64,000 bases of DNA. Source: Accumulibacter sp. (lineage in GTDB: Bacteria; Pseudomonadota; Gammaproteobacteria; Burkholderiales; Rhodocyclaceae). How positions within the stretch are numbered: the stretch's first letter is position 1; each line of letters starts with the position of its first letter. Shown one piece after another: positions 36,358 through 48,757 of the stretch. The notes under the pieces were generated by a model, which saw only the letters and a list, made by a program, of their open reading frames with translations, ran no database searches and was not told where the DNA came from. The stretch covers positions 1-64,000 of the forward strand of contig JAFLDO010000003.1 of NCBI GenBank assembly GCA_017302455.1, written 5' to 3'. The position numbers were made by a program, and so were the translations under genes.

Positions 36358-36879
36358 ATGTCCAAAATAACCATCGACCGTTACGATCTTGCGCTGCTCG
36401 ACGCATTGCAGCGCAAGGGCAACGCGACCAACGCCACCCTCGGCGAACAGATCCGCCTTTCCGCTTCGCAGATCAGCCGTCGCATCCAGCGCCTCGAAGA
36501 AGACGGAGTCATCGCCGCCTACGTGGCCATGCTCGCCCCGTCGGCGCTGGGACTGGGTGTCACGGCGTTTGCCCAGGTCATCCTCGAACGACATGGCGAT
36601 AGCACCAACGAAGCTTTCGAAAACGCCATCGCGGCAATGCCGGAAGTGATGGACTGCTTCTCGGTCAGCGGCGACGCCGACTACATGCTGCGGATCGTCG
36701 TCCCCGATCTGGCGGCATTCTCGGAGTTGATGATGAAACGCCTGCTACGCCTGCCCGGAGTCGCCCGCATCAAGACCAGCATCGCCCTGCAGACGGTGAA
36801 GCAGACGCACGTACTGCCACTCGATCACCTGACTCAGCCGAACAAGTCGAGCAAGCGCATCCGCTACGCCGAAAGCTAG
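36358..36879 (+). CDS. Lrp/AsnC-family transcriptional regulator
   Basis: 173 residues. The AsnC-type HTH occupies residues 5-65 (YDLALLDALQRKGNATNATL, SASQISRRIQRLEEDGVI). The RAM effector domain follows (VTAFAQVILERHG, AMPEVMDCFSVSGDADYMLR, LPGVARIKTSIALQTVKQT). It probably senses an amino acid and controls the divergent aryl-2-oxo-acid decarboxylase gene, an arrangement reported in other bacteria for Lrp regulators and amino-acid catabolism genes. The 3' end overlaps the convergent TPM gene by 4 bases. Confidence 0.93.
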   Translation: MSKITIDRYDLALLDALQRKGNATNATLGEQIRLSASQISRRIQRLEEDGVIAAYVAMLAPSALGLGVTAFAQVILERHGDSTNEAFENAIAAMPEVMDCFSVSGDADYMLRIVVPDLAAFSELMMKRLLRLPGVARIKTSIALQTVKQTHVLPLDHLTQPNKSSKRIRYAES

Positions 36880-37376
36880 AGGAGCAGCGGTGCGTCGGTC
36901 AACTCGTTGGGATTTCCACCCGACGCCGGGAAGTGTGTTCGCAGCGCTTCGGTGATCGCCGTCAAGGCACGCAGGGTGCCTTCGGCGAAATCCCCTGCGC
37001 GGAAGGCGCCTTCCATCTGGCGACAGACGCCGTCCCAGAACTCCTGGCCGACCCTGGCATCGATTCCCCGATCGGCAACGATTTCGACTCGTCGATCGAT
37101 CAGTTGCAGGTAGATCAGGACGCCACTGTTCTCGGCAGTGTCCCAGACACGCAACTGCGAGAACAGCTCGATCGCGCGCGCGCGCGCCGACTGGCCGCGC
37201 AGCAGCCCGGGGAGCGGCAGGTTGCCTTCGACGACCACCCGCAATTCCCCACGATGCGCCGACTCCGACGCCGTGATCGCCTGCTCGACACGCCGCAGCA
37301 GATCCGGGGGGAACACACGCCGCACCCACCAATGCGGCAGAATCAGGTGCCGGAAAATTCGCTTCAGTTGCATCAC
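36876..37376 (-). CDS. TPM-domain protein (short, soluble)
   Basis: 166 residues. A TPM fold is recognised from AITASESAHRGELRVVVEG, RARAIELFSQLRVWDTAENS, VLIYLQLIDRRVEIVADRGI and VGQEFWDGVCRQMEGAFRAG. No signal peptide is present, but HLILPHWWVRRVFPPDLLRRV near the start could associate with the membrane. It overlaps the preceding TPM gene by 4 bases and so is the third gene of a lemA-TPM-TPM operon. TPM proteins have been linked to phosphatase activity and photosystem repair in plants; the bacterial role is unclear. Confidence 0.88.
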   Translation of the reverse strand: MMQLKRIFRHLILPHWWVRRVFPPDLLRRVEQAITASESAHRGELRVVVEGNLPLPGLLRGQSARARAIELFSQLRVWDTAENSGVLIYLQLIDRRVEIVADRGIDARVGQEFWDGVCRQMEGAFRAGDFAEGTLRALTAITEALRTHFPASGGNPNELTDAPLLL

Positions 37377-38302
37377 CAGTCTCCCGACGCGCCACCGCCA
37401 CCGAAATCGCCACCCCCACCCGAAAAGCCTCCCGAACTGTCGTCGCCGCCGGAGAAGCCTCCCGAACTGCTGCCGCCGCCCGAATAGCCCCCCGCGCTAC
37501 CACCCGCCGACCAGGCACCGGTGGGCGAGCCGGCCCGCCCAGCAAACAGGCCAACAAAGAGAGAAGCGATGAAGCCCGCGAAGCCGATGAGCACCGCCAC
37601 CAGCACCGACGAAATCAACAGCGAAGCGATGAAGCCGGCGGCGGTACCCACCATGCCGGCTGCCAGGACGCGCCCAAAGATGGCTCGCAGCACCCCACCG
37701 ACGACGAACACCAGAATGAAACCGACGAACAACAGTGTCTCGAAGTTATCGTCGACAGCCGCCCGCGCACGCAGGGACTCCACCGCCGGCGCCGGCAGCG
37801 GCTCACCGCCGATCACCTTGATCATCGCGTCGACACCGGCATCGATGCCGCCGTAGTAGTCGCCCTGCTTGAAGCGCGGGCCGATCGTTTCGCTGATGAT
37901 TCGCTTCGCGGTGGCGTCGTTGAGCGCGCCTTCAAGTCCGTAGCCCACCTCGATGCGCAGCTTCCGGTCATCCTTGGCGACCAGCAAGAGCGCACCGTCG
38001 TCGGTGCCCCGGCGGCCCAGCTTCGTCGCCTCGACGACGCGCAGCGCATACTGCTCGACCGTTTCCGGTTTGACCGTGGGGACGATCAGGACCGCTATCT
38101 GCGCTCCCTTCTCGCCTTCGAAAGCGCTCAGCTTGGCCTCGAGCAGGCCACGCTGCTGGGCGGTCAGCGTCGCCGTGGAATCGTTGACGCGCGCGACCAG
38201 CCTGGCTACCGCTTGCGGCTCGTCAGCGGCGGCGAATCCGGCACCGCACAGCAGCCACAGGCTCAGCAACCAGGCCGGCAGCCGGGCAAGAGTGAGGCGC
38301 AT
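37373..38302 (-). CDS. TPM-domain membrane protein with Gly/Ser-rich tail
   Basis: 309 residues. A signal peptide (LPAWLLSLWLLCGAGFAAA) precedes a TPM domain (VNDSTATLTAQQRGLLEAKL, KGAQIAVLIVPTVKPETVEQ, DDGALLLVAKDDRKLRIEVG, YGLEGALNDATAKRII). Two or three membrane helices follow (ETLLFVGFILVFVVGGVLRA, GTAAGFIASLLISSVLVAVL). The last 55 residues are a low-complexity tail of SGGFSGG and GGGDFGGG units. This is the YgcG-type architecture. It is sandwiched between lemA and a second TPM gene, and the three probably form one envelope complex. Confidence 0.9.
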   Translation of the reverse strand: MRLTLARLPAWLLSLWLLCGAGFAAADEPQAVARLVARVNDSTATLTAQQRGLLEAKLSAFEGEKGAQIAVLIVPTVKPETVEQYALRVVEATKLGRRGTDDGALLLVAKDDRKLRIEVGYGLEGALNDATAKRIISETIGPRFKQGDYYGGIDAGVDAMIKVIGGEPLPAPAVESLRARAAVDDNFETLLFVGFILVFVVGGVLRAIFGRVLAAGMVGTAAGFIASLLISSVLVAVLIGFAGFIASLFVGLFAGRAGSPTGAWSAGGSAGGYSGGGSSSGGFSGGDDSSGGFSGGGGDFGGGGASGDW

Positions 38303-38305
38303 CGC

Positions 38306-38962
38306 CTAGTAGCTGGGCGCCGGCGAGCCCGCTGCGGGTGACGGCCTGGCCGTCGCAGGCGGCGGCTGAGGCGCGGCCGAGAAGTCCACCTTCGGAGCCG
38401 TCGAGATCGCCTTCTCGTTGTCGACGCTGAAATTCGGCTTCACCGTGTAACCGAACATCATCGCCGTGAGATTGTTCGGGAAGGTGCGCACCGAGACGTT
38501 GTAGCCCTCGACCGCCTTGATGTAGCGGTTGCGCGCAACGGTGATGCGGTTCTCGGTGCCTTCAAGCTGCGCCTGCAGGTCCCGGAACGCGGCGTCGGCC
38601 TTCAGCTGCGGGTAGTTCTCGGCGACGACCAACAAGCGCGACAACGCGCTGGACAGACCCGCCTGCGCCTGCTGGAACTTGGCGAAGGCTTCCGGGTTAT
38701 TGACCAGCTCCGGCGTTGCCTGAATCGCGCCAACTTGCGCGCGCGCCTGGGTAACTTGCGTCAGGACGTCCTTCTCGTGACTGGCGTAACCCTTGACGGT
38801 GCCGACCAGATTCGGCACCAGGTCGGCTCGCCGCTGGTACTGGTTGAGCACTTCAGACCATGCCGACTTGATCGCCTCGTCACCGGTCTGAAACGTGTTG
38901 TAGCCGCAACCGGAAAGCAGAAAGGCCAGCAGGGCGAAGATCGCGGGAATTCGCAAGCGCAT
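38306..38962 (-). CDS. lemA: LemA-family lipoprotein
   Basis: 218 residues. A lipobox (LLSGC, Cys19) ends the signal peptide. LemA blocks follow: WSEVLNQYQRRADLVPNLVG, TVKGYASHEKDVLTQVTQAR, LLVVAENYPQLKADAAFRDL, EGTENRITVARNRYIKAVEG and FPNNLTAMMFGY. The C-terminal 35 residues are Pro/Ala-rich. LemA function is unknown; it is commonly encoded beside TPM (YgcG) proteins, as here, only 3 bases before the next gene. Confidence 0.94.
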   Translation of the reverse strand: MRLRIPAIFALLAFLLSGCGYNTFQTGDEAIKSAWSEVLNQYQRRADLVPNLVGTVKGYASHEKDVLTQVTQARAQVGAIQATPELVNNPEAFAKFQQAQAGLSSALSRLLVVAENYPQLKADAAFRDLQAQLEGTENRITVARNRYIKAVEGYNVSVRTFPNNLTAMMFGYTVKPNFSVDNEKAISTAPKVDFSAAPQPPPATARPSPAAGSPAPSY

Positions 38963-39042
38963 GACGGTTTCCTCAATGGACAATAGTAAACGGGTGATGG
39001 GAGGCGACTTTCGACGATTTCTCGCTGGCCTGCAAGGGCCGC

Positions 39043-39902
<860 letters not shown>

Positions 39903-39906
<4 letters not shown>

Positions 39907-40379
39907 GCCGAGTCCTCTGCCAGGACATGCTTCAACACCAGCGCATCCTCGCGCCCCTGCGCCGCCGGGTAATAGGCACGGCGCACACCGATCTGCCGGA
40001 AACCGAAGCGCCGGTACAGCGCCAGGGCCTTCTCGTTCGAAGGGCGCACCTCGAGCAGGAGACTCGTCGCTCCTGCCTGACGCGCGCCCTGCCTGGCGTG
40101 ATTCAGCAGGCGGGCACCGAAACCCATCCGCTGGCGCTGCGCGGCCACACTGATGTTGAGCAAGTGTGCTTCATCGACTGCCATCATCAGCACGAAATAG
40201 CCGACCAATTCGCCGTCGACTCGATAACCCCAGGCGCTGTAGCCGGAAGCGATCGAATCGACGAAGTTGCCGCGAGTCCAGGGAAACGGATAGAGATCCT
40301 CTTCGATGGCCAGCACCTCGTCGACATCATCGAGGCGCATCGGCAACCCCTCGATCGCCGGGAGGAGTACGGCGCTCAC
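39903..40379 (-). CDS. rimI: Ribosomal protein N-acetyltransferase RimI
   Basis: 158 residues of the GNAT fold with DVDEVLAIEEDLYPFPWTRG, GYFVLMMAVDEAHLLNISVA and the acetyl-CoA loop QRQRMGFGARLL, then EVRPSNEKALALYRRFGF. It acetylates ribosomal protein S18. It overlaps tsaB and udg by 4 bases each, the usual tsaB-rimI-udg operon of betaproteobacteria. Confidence 0.95.
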
Positions 40380-41053
40380 GCCTTGCCTCCGCTGGCCAGG
40401 CGTTCGGCAACCGTCAGCGCCACCCGGTCACGGACATAGAGCGGCGCCGCATCAGCCGCATCGACGCCCTCGCCGCGCGCCAGGCGCAACGCACCGAGAC
40501 GCGCGACGGCGCCGGCGTCGGGCATCCGCTCAGGTTCCCAGATCGCCACGCAGTCTGACAGCCGGTCACGCACCAGCGGATAGGCGGCGAGTCCATTACC
40601 ACAGGCCAGCCAGCCAGACGAATCAGGAACCGGAACCTCGGACGGATGGCAGACCCTCACCGCACCCTGCGGCACTCCCGCGACCCAGGAGCCGCAATAG
40701 ACCTCGCCCATGCGCGCATCGAGTGCAACGATCACCCGCGCCCCGCCGCTTGCGAGCGCCATGGCATCGAGCGTACCGACCGGAATGACCGGTAGCTGGT
40801 GCGCAATAGCCAGACCCTGGGCAACGGCGCAAGCGACGCGCAAACCGGTGAACGAACCGGGACCGGCCGCGAAGGCAATCGCATGCAGATCGGCAAAGCC
40901 GAGACGCGCTTCGCACATGGTGGCACGGATCAGCGGCAGGAGAGTCGCCGAGTGCGAAACGTCGGCAGGGCAAGCGCGCTGCAGGATGTCCCCGTCCCGC
41001 CAGACAGCGATGCTGCCCAGCGCGGTCGACGTCTCGATGGCGAGTAGGTTCAT
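40376..41053 (-). CDS. tsaB: tRNA threonylcarbamoyladenosine protein TsaB
   Basis: 225 residues. The ASKHA start NLLAIETSTALGSIAVW is followed by HSATLLPLIRATMCEA and GPGSFTGLRVACAVAQGLA. It forms the complex with TsaD and TsaE that puts t6A on ANN-decoding tRNAs. It heads the three-gene operon; the 248 bases upstream are shared with the divergent glgA. Confidence 0.95.
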   Translation of the reverse strand: MNLLAIETSTALGSIAVWRDGDILQRACPADVSHSATLLPLIRATMCEARLGFADLHAIAFAAGPGSFTGLRVACAVAQGLAIAHQLPVIPVGTLDAMALASGGARVIVALDARMGEVYCGSWVAGVPQGAVRVCHPSEVPVPDSSGWLACGNGLAAYPLVRDRLSDCVAIWEPERMPDAGAVARLGALRLARGEGVDAADAAPLYVRDRVALTVAERLASGGKA

Positions 41054-41301
41054 CCCGCACATTCTACCCGTCCTCCTCGCCGGCGTCGCCTGGACCACCA
41101 CTTGGCAGCCCTGCGTTTGCCTGGGCGGCTCGTCGGCAGCAGCTGCTGGCCAGCGTCTTTGCCGCCCGAATCCCGAAATTGGCGTGCCGAATAGACTGCC
41201 GGATTGGTCGGCCAACGCCTTTCCCGATACAATGGCAGGGCCTTCGGAAGACGCGCGAGGAGCGCGTCCCACCCCACAACCACAGCTTAGAAAGTGCCTC
41301 G

Positions 41302-42510
41302 ATGAAAGTACTCCTATTCACGCGAGAATACCCTCCCTATGTCTACGGCGGAGCCGGTGTTCACGTCGAGTATCTGGCCGGCGAACTCGCCAAACTGATG
41401 CATGTCGAAGTCCGCTGCTTTGGCGATCAGGACACTGTAAACGAAGGTGTTCGGGTCAAGGGCTTTCCCTTCGGCAAGGGCAGCTTCGCACACGTTGACA
41501 AGAAGCTCAGCGGCGCACTCGACACTTTCGAAACCAACCTCGAAACGCTGAGCGAGCAGGTCGACGCCGACCTGGTGCATGTGCACACCTGGTATGCACA
41601 CCTCGGCGGCATCCTGGCGAAGACTCTCTACGGCATTCCGCTCGTGCATACGGTGCACTCGCTGGAGCCCTTGCGGCCGTGGAAGCGCGAGCAACTCGGT
41701 TGCGGCTACGACATGTCGTCATGGATCGAGCGTACCTCGCTCGGCCTGGCAGATGCCGTAATCGCCGTATCGCAGGGAACCAAGGACGACATCCTGGAGC
41801 ATTTCGACATCGACCCGGCCAAGATCACCGTGATCTACAACGGTATCAACGTCGACCAGTACCACCCCACCGACGAGACCGCCGCACTCGACAAGTACGG
41901 CGTTGATCCGAACAAGCCAATCGTCCTCTTCGTCGGCCGGATCACTCGTCAGAAGGGAATCGTTCATCTGGTGAACGCGGTGAAGTACATCAACCCGGAC
42001 GCGCAGGTAGTCCTCTGCGCCGGAGCTCCCGATACCAAAGAGGTTCTCGCCGAAATGGAAGCGGCGGTCAAGCATGTGCGCCAGGAAGGCTGCAAGAACG
42101 TCATCTGGATTCAGGAGATGGTGACCAAGGACGAGGCCATCCAGCTCTATTCGCATGCCACCGTCTTTTGTTGCCCGTCGATCTACGAGCCCTTCGGCAT
42201 CATCAACCTGGAGGCCATGGCCTGCCGCACGGCAGTCGTCGCAAGCGCTGTCGGCGGCATCAAGGAGGTCGTCATCGACGGCGTCACCGGCTACCTCGTG
42301 CCACTCGAGCAGCTGCACGTGGCACCCTTCGAACCGGTTGACCCCGACGTCTTCTCGCGTGACCTGGCTGCGGCCATCAACAAGGTGCTCGACGACCCGC
42401 AACTGGCCGACGCGATGGCCGCCGCCGGCCAGAAGCGTGCGCGCGACGTCTTCAGTTGGGCGAGCATTGCACAGCAAACGAAGGATCTCTACGATTCGCT
42501 GCTGAAATGA
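41302..42510 (+). CDS. glgA: GT4 glycogen synthase / ADP-glucose:maltose-1-phosphate synthase (GlgM-like)
   Basis: 402 residues of the GT-B fold, family GT4 rather than the GT5 type of E. coli GlgA. Landmarks are LLFTREYPPYVYGGAGVHVE at the start, VHVHTWYAHLGGIL, HSLEPLRPWKREQLG, VIYNGINVDQYHP, VGRITRQKGIVHLV, and IYEPFGIINLEAMACRTAVV with its E-x7-E donor site. The actinobacterial-type members (Rv1212c) make maltose-1-phosphate from ADP-glucose. With glgE as the next gene, 142 bases on, that role is more likely here than plain chain extension. Substrate is inference. Confidence 0.85.
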   Translation: MKVLLFTREYPPYVYGGAGVHVEYLAGELAKLMHVEVRCFGDQDTVNEGVRVKGFPFGKGSFAHVDKKLSGALDTFETNLETLSEQVDADLVHVHTWYAHLGGILAKTLYGIPLVHTVHSLEPLRPWKREQLGCGYDMSSWIERTSLGLADAVIAVSQGTKDDILEHFDIDPAKITVIYNGINVDQYHPTDETAALDKYGVDPNKPIVLFVGRITRQKGIVHLVNAVKYINPDAQVVLCAGAPDTKEVLAEMEAAVKHVRQEGCKNVIWIQEMVTKDEAIQLYSHATVFCCPSIYEPFGIINLEAMACRTAVVASAVGGIKEVVIDGVTGYLVPLEQLHVAPFEPVDPDVFSRDLAAAINKVLDDPQLADAMAAAGQKRARDVFSWASIAQQTKDLYDSLLK

Positions 42511-42652
42511 CCCCCCTGCACGCCTTCGCTGCACGGCACGGCGGTCGCCGCGCGGCGAGCGGGTGGCACTGTGGCGTCCCGCGAGGGCCGCTTCAGATCA
42601 GGTTTGACTGTTTTCTTCCGGCCTCGCCGGTTCAGTATTTAGGAGCAGCATA

Positions 42653-44614
42653 ATGGTTCCCCAAGACTACCCACGTGTGATCATCGAAGCGGTCGAACCG
42701 CAAGTCGACGGCGGTCGCTTCCCCATCAAACGCGTCGTCGGCGAGAAGGTTGCCGTCAGCGCCGACATCTACAAGGAAGGCCACGACAAGCTGGCGGCTG
42801 TGCTCAAGGTGCGCAAGGTCGGCGAGAAGAAGTGGCAGGAAAGCCCGATGACCCAGGGCGACAACGACCGCTGGCAGGGCGAGTTCACGGTTACCGCAGT
42901 GGGTCGCTGGGAGTACACCATCGAGGGCTACGCCGAGCGCTACCTGTCATGGGTGGACGAGATCACCAAGAAGAACGTAGGCGGTGCCACTTTGAGCAGC
43001 GAGTTGCTCGAGGGACTGGTGATTCTCAAGAAGTCGGCGGCGGCGGCGGCGGCGGGCGGTGACCGCACGCGCATGAACGGTATCATCGCCGCCATGGAGA
43101 GCGCACTCGCCGCGGGCGAGCAGCAAGGTGCCATCGACATGGGGATCGGTACCGTCATGCGCAGCATGATGGCCAGATATCCAGATCGCAGCGAGGGCTA
43201 CGAACTGGCGCCGGCGCTGAAAATCATGGTCAATCGGCCGATCACGCGTTTTGCGTCGTGGTACGAGTTCTTTCCGCGCTCGCAGGGCACCGTGCCGTAC
43301 CGGCATGGCACGCTGCAGGACTGTATTCGTCGCCTGCGCGCAATCCACGCGATGGGCTTCGACGTCGTCTACCTACCACCCATTCACCCTATCGGTGTCA
43401 GCTTCCGCAAGGGCAAGAACAACAGTCTGGTGTCCATACCCGGCGATGTCGGCAGTCCGTGGGCAATCGGCAACGAGCATGGCGGCCACATGGCGCTCGA
43501 GCCGCAGCTCGGAACGTGGGACGACTGGGATCAGTTCGTCGCCACCTGTCGCGAGCTGGAGATCGAGATTGCCCTCGATTACGTCATGAATTGCTCGCCG
43601 GACCATCCCTACGTCAGCGAGCACCCGGACTGGTTTTTCCATCGTCCCGACGGGTCGTTCAAGTACGCCGAAAACCCGCCGAAGAAGTACCAGGACGTCT
43701 ATCCGCTGAACTTCGGCACCAGCGATCGCGCCGGGCTCTGGCAGGAAATGCTCAAGATCTTCCTGTTCTGGGTCGGCAAGGGCGTCACCACGTTCCGCGT
43801 CGACAACCCGCACACCAAGCCGGTGCCGTTCTGGGAATGGGTGATCGGCGAAGTCCACCGGCAACACCCGGAAGTCATCTTCCTGGCCGAGGCGTTCACC
43901 AAGCCGAAGATGATGCGACTACTGGCGAAGGTAGGCTTCGCCCAGTCCTACACCTACTTTACGTGGCGCAACGAGAAGCAGGAGCTCACTGACTATGTCA
44001 ACGAGCTGACCAGCGGCGAAATGAAGGAGTACTTCACCGGCAACTTCTTCGCCAACACGCCGGATATCCTGCCGCCTATCCTCCAGTACGGTGGCCGGCC
44101 GGCATTCATCATCCGGGCTGTTCTGGCGGCAACACTGTCCAGCGTCTACGGCATCTACAGTGGCTACGAACTATGTGAAAACCAGGCGATTCCCGGCAAG
44201 GAGGAATACCTCGACTCCGAGAAATACGAGATCAAGGTGCGCGACTGGAAGGCACCCGGACACATCGTGCAGATCATCACGTTGATCAACAACATCCGCC
44301 ACGATTCGCCCGCCCTGCAGACGTACAACAATGTGCTGTTCCTGACCACCGACAACCCGAAGATCATCGCCTACGCCAAGATGACCGAGGACAGGTCGGA
44401 CATCATCGTCTGCATTGTCAACCTCGACCCCTTCCACAAACACTACACGACGCTGCATGTGCCACTCGCCACCTTCGGCATCGACGAGGACGAGCAATAC
44501 CAGGCGCACGACCTGCTTTCCGACGAACGCTACCGCTGGCGCGGGCCGACGGCTTACGTCGAACTCAGCCCGAGCACCAAAATGGCGCACATCATCAAGA
44601 TCCGTCGCTGGTAG
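42653..44614 (+). CDS. glgE: Alpha-1,4-glucan:maltose-1-phosphate maltosyltransferase GlgE
   Basis: 653 residues of GH13 subfamily 3. An N-terminal beta-sandwich (residues 1-100) and helical insert (about 110-185) precede the catalytic barrel: WYEFFPRSQGTVPYRHGTL, YLPPIHPIGVSFRKGKNN, nucleophile D384 in TTFRVDNPHTKPVPFWEW and acid/base E413 in VIFLAEAFTKP. Their spacing of 29 residues equals that of Streptomyces GlgE (D394, E423). It adds maltosyl units from maltose-1-phosphate to alpha-1,4-glucan. No TreS, Pep2 or GlgB gene is in the window. Confidence 0.95.
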   Translation: MVPQDYPRVIIEAVEPQVDGGRFPIKRVVGEKVAVSADIYKEGHDKLAAVLKVRKVGEKKWQESPMTQGDNDRWQGEFTVTAVGRWEYTIEGYAERYLSWVDEITKKNVGGATLSSELLEGLVILKKSAAAAAAGGDRTRMNGIIAAMESALAAGEQQGAIDMGIGTVMRSMMARYPDRSEGYELAPALKIMVNRPITRFASWYEFFPRSQGTVPYRHGTLQDCIRRLRAIHAMGFDVVYLPPIHPIGVSFRKGKNNSLVSIPGDVGSPWAIGNEHGGHMALEPQLGTWDDWDQFVATCRELEIEIALDYVMNCSPDHPYVSEHPDWFFHRPDGSFKYAENPPKKYQDVYPLNFGTSDRAGLWQEMLKIFLFWVGKGVTTFRVDNPHTKPVPFWEWVIGEVHRQHPEVIFLAEAFTKPKMMRLLAKVGFAQSYTYFTWRNEKQELTDYVNELTSGEMKEYFTGNFFANTPDILPPILQYGGRPAFIIRAVLAATLSSVYGIYSGYELCENQAIPGKEEYLDSEKYEIKVRDWKAPGHIVQIITLINNIRHDSPALQTYNNVLFLTTDNPKIIAYAKMTEDRSDIIVCIVNLDPFHKHYTTLHVPLATFGIDEDEQYQAHDLLSDERYRWRGPTAYVELSPSTKMAHIIKIRRW

Positions 44615-44619
44615 GAGGT

Positions 44620-44653
44620 CACCCGGCAAGGTGCGCAAGCACCTTGCCGGGTG
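44620..44653. terminator. Perfect hairpin after glgE
   Basis: Arms of 15 bases, CACCCGGCAAGGTGC and its exact complement, close a GCAA tetraloop (GNRA type), 5 bases after the glgE stop. No T-run follows, so it may be a factor-assisted terminator or an RNA-stabilising structure. Confidence 0.6.
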
Positions 44654-44701
44654 GAGCGACCGACCCCACCCCGGCCGAGGCAGGTCCTCGGGGAGCAATG
44701 A

Positions 44702-44721
44702 CGGGGGGAAGGCTCCCCCCG
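44702..44721. terminator. Second hairpin between glgE and glgP
   Basis: CGGGGGGA and TCCCCCCG pair around AGGC. It lies 7 bases beyond the stop of the convergent glgP. It may serve transcripts from either side, although the T-run is only CTTTA. Confidence 0.45.
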
Positions 44722-44728
44722 CCCTGCT

Positions 44729-47308
<2,580 letters not shown>

Positions 47309-47635
47309 TTCAATACCTCCTCCATTTCCTGGTCTCCGGTGAGTGAGTAACCGTGAATCTCCTGCCCATGATCCACGCCGGCGTCGAGTCTATAGCATTG
47401 CGCCGAAGTTCGCACCCATGGTCCGGGCACGGATTTTTTTGGACGTTGCTCCCGGTGCTTCGTCCGCCGGGCCCTGCGGTTTCGACACCACGGCGGAGAG
47501 CGTCCCCAGGAAGCCATCCTCCTGACGATCGGCGTCGGTCGCGGAAACACCAAACGCGTGAAGTTCGGCGACAATAGGCGGGGGGCCAGCGCCTCGCGAC
47601 TCCTTCCCTGCCGACCATCCGTCTGAAAACGAAGA
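47309..47635. other. Divergent intergenic region glgP / RND pump
   Basis: 327 bases. Apart from the glgP ribosome binding site (47316-47321) no gene or RNA is apparent. A run TTTTTTTGG at about 47437-47443 and a CCGGGCACGGA stretch do not form a clear promoter. Both operons must be transcribed from here. Confidence 0.4.
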
Positions 47636-48757
47636 ATGAACAAGACCACCGTATTGCTGTTGGCGGCCTTCACCGCACTCGCCCTCCCGGGCTGCCAGGA
47701 AAAAGCGGCGTCGTCCCAGGCAAGCCCCGCCACCAAGCCGGCCCTCACCGCCACCACAGCGACCCCGCAACTGCTCGACTGGCCGCTGACCCTTGCCGCC
47801 GGCGGCAACGTCGCCGCCTGGCAGGAAGCGGTCATCGGCGCCGAACTGAGCAATTACCGCATTACCGAGGTCCGCGCCAGCATCGGCGACGAGGTCAAGA
47901 GAGGTGACGTTCTGGCCCGCATTGCCAGCGACGCGGTGGACAGCGAACTGTCGGAAGCCCGCGCCAGCGTCGCTGAAGCCGAAGCGACGCTGGCCGAGGC
48001 GCGCGCCAACAACGAGCGCGCGCGGCAGTTGCGGGAGCAGGGTTTCTACAGCCCGCAGCAGGGCATCCAGAGCCAGACCGCGGCGGCGACCGCGCTCGCC
48101 CGCCTGAACGCGGCGAGAGCGCGGCAGCAATCCGCCGAATTGCGCCGCTCGAAGGCCGTAGTCCTTTCGCCCGATGATGGCATCGTCTCCGCCCGCGGCG
48201 CGACCGTCGGTTCGCTGACACAGCCGGGAGAGGAACTGTTTCGCCTGATTCGCGGTGGGCGCCTGGAGTGGCGGGCCGAAGTCACGGCTGCCGAACTCGG
48301 ACACTTCACACCTGGCCTGGCGGCACGCGTGGAGAGTCCGAACGGCGTCAGCGTTACCGGCCGTGTTCGCAGTGTCGCGCCAACCGTGGATCCGGAAACC
48401 CGTAACGGACTGGTCTATGTCGATCTCCCCCTGCAGGCTGCCCGGACCTTGAGCGCCGGCATGTTCACCAGCGGCCAGTTCGAACTCGGGCAGCGCCCGG
48501 CGCTGACCTTGCCGCAATCGGCGGTGCACCTGCGCGAGGGCTTTGCCTACGTGTTCCGCGTCGAGTCCGCCAGTCAGCCGGCAGGTAACGCGCTGCTCAA
48601 GGTGACGCAAGCGAATGTCACCACCGGCCGCCGCCGCGGCGATCGGATCGAGATCACCAGCGGACTCGATCCCTCGGCACAGGTCGTCGCCAGCGGCGGC
48701 GGCTTCCTCGCCGACGGCGACAGCGTGCGCATCGTCGCCGCCGATCAGCAGCCATGA
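47636..48757 (+). CDS. RND efflux periplasmic adaptor lipoprotein (HlyD/AcrA family)
   Basis: 373 residues. The lipobox LALPGC puts the lipidated Cys at position 20. The lipoyl halves are AVIGAELSNYRITEVRASIG and SPDDGIVSARGATVGSL. Between them lies a helical hairpin of about 85 residues (SELSEARASVAEAEATLAEA, ARLNAARARQQSAELRR). The beta-barrel and membrane-proximal parts follow. It links the inner-membrane pump to an outer-membrane channel, which is not encoded here. The stop overlaps the pump gene (ATGA). Confidence 0.93.
   Translation: MNKTTVLLLAAFTALALPGCQEKAASSQASPATKPALTATTATPQLLDWPLTLAAGGNVAAWQEAVIGAELSNYRITEVRASIGDEVKRGDVLARIASDAVDSELSEARASVAEAEATLAEARANNERARQLREQGFYSPQQGIQSQTAAATALARLNAARARQQSAELRRSKAVVLSPDDGIVSARGATVGSLTQPGEELFRLIRGGRLEWRAEVTAAELGHFTPGLAARVESPNGVSVTGRVRSVAPTVDPETRNGLVYVDLPLQAARTLSAGMFTSGQFELGQRPALTLPQSAVHLREGFAYVFRVESASQPAGNALLKVTQANVTTGRRRGDRIEITSGLDPSAQVVASGGGFLADGDSVRIVAADQQP

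Noticed and set aside
47437..47443. T-run between glgP and the RND operon as a terminator
   Set aside because: No stem precedes it, and both neighbouring genes are transcribed away from this region.
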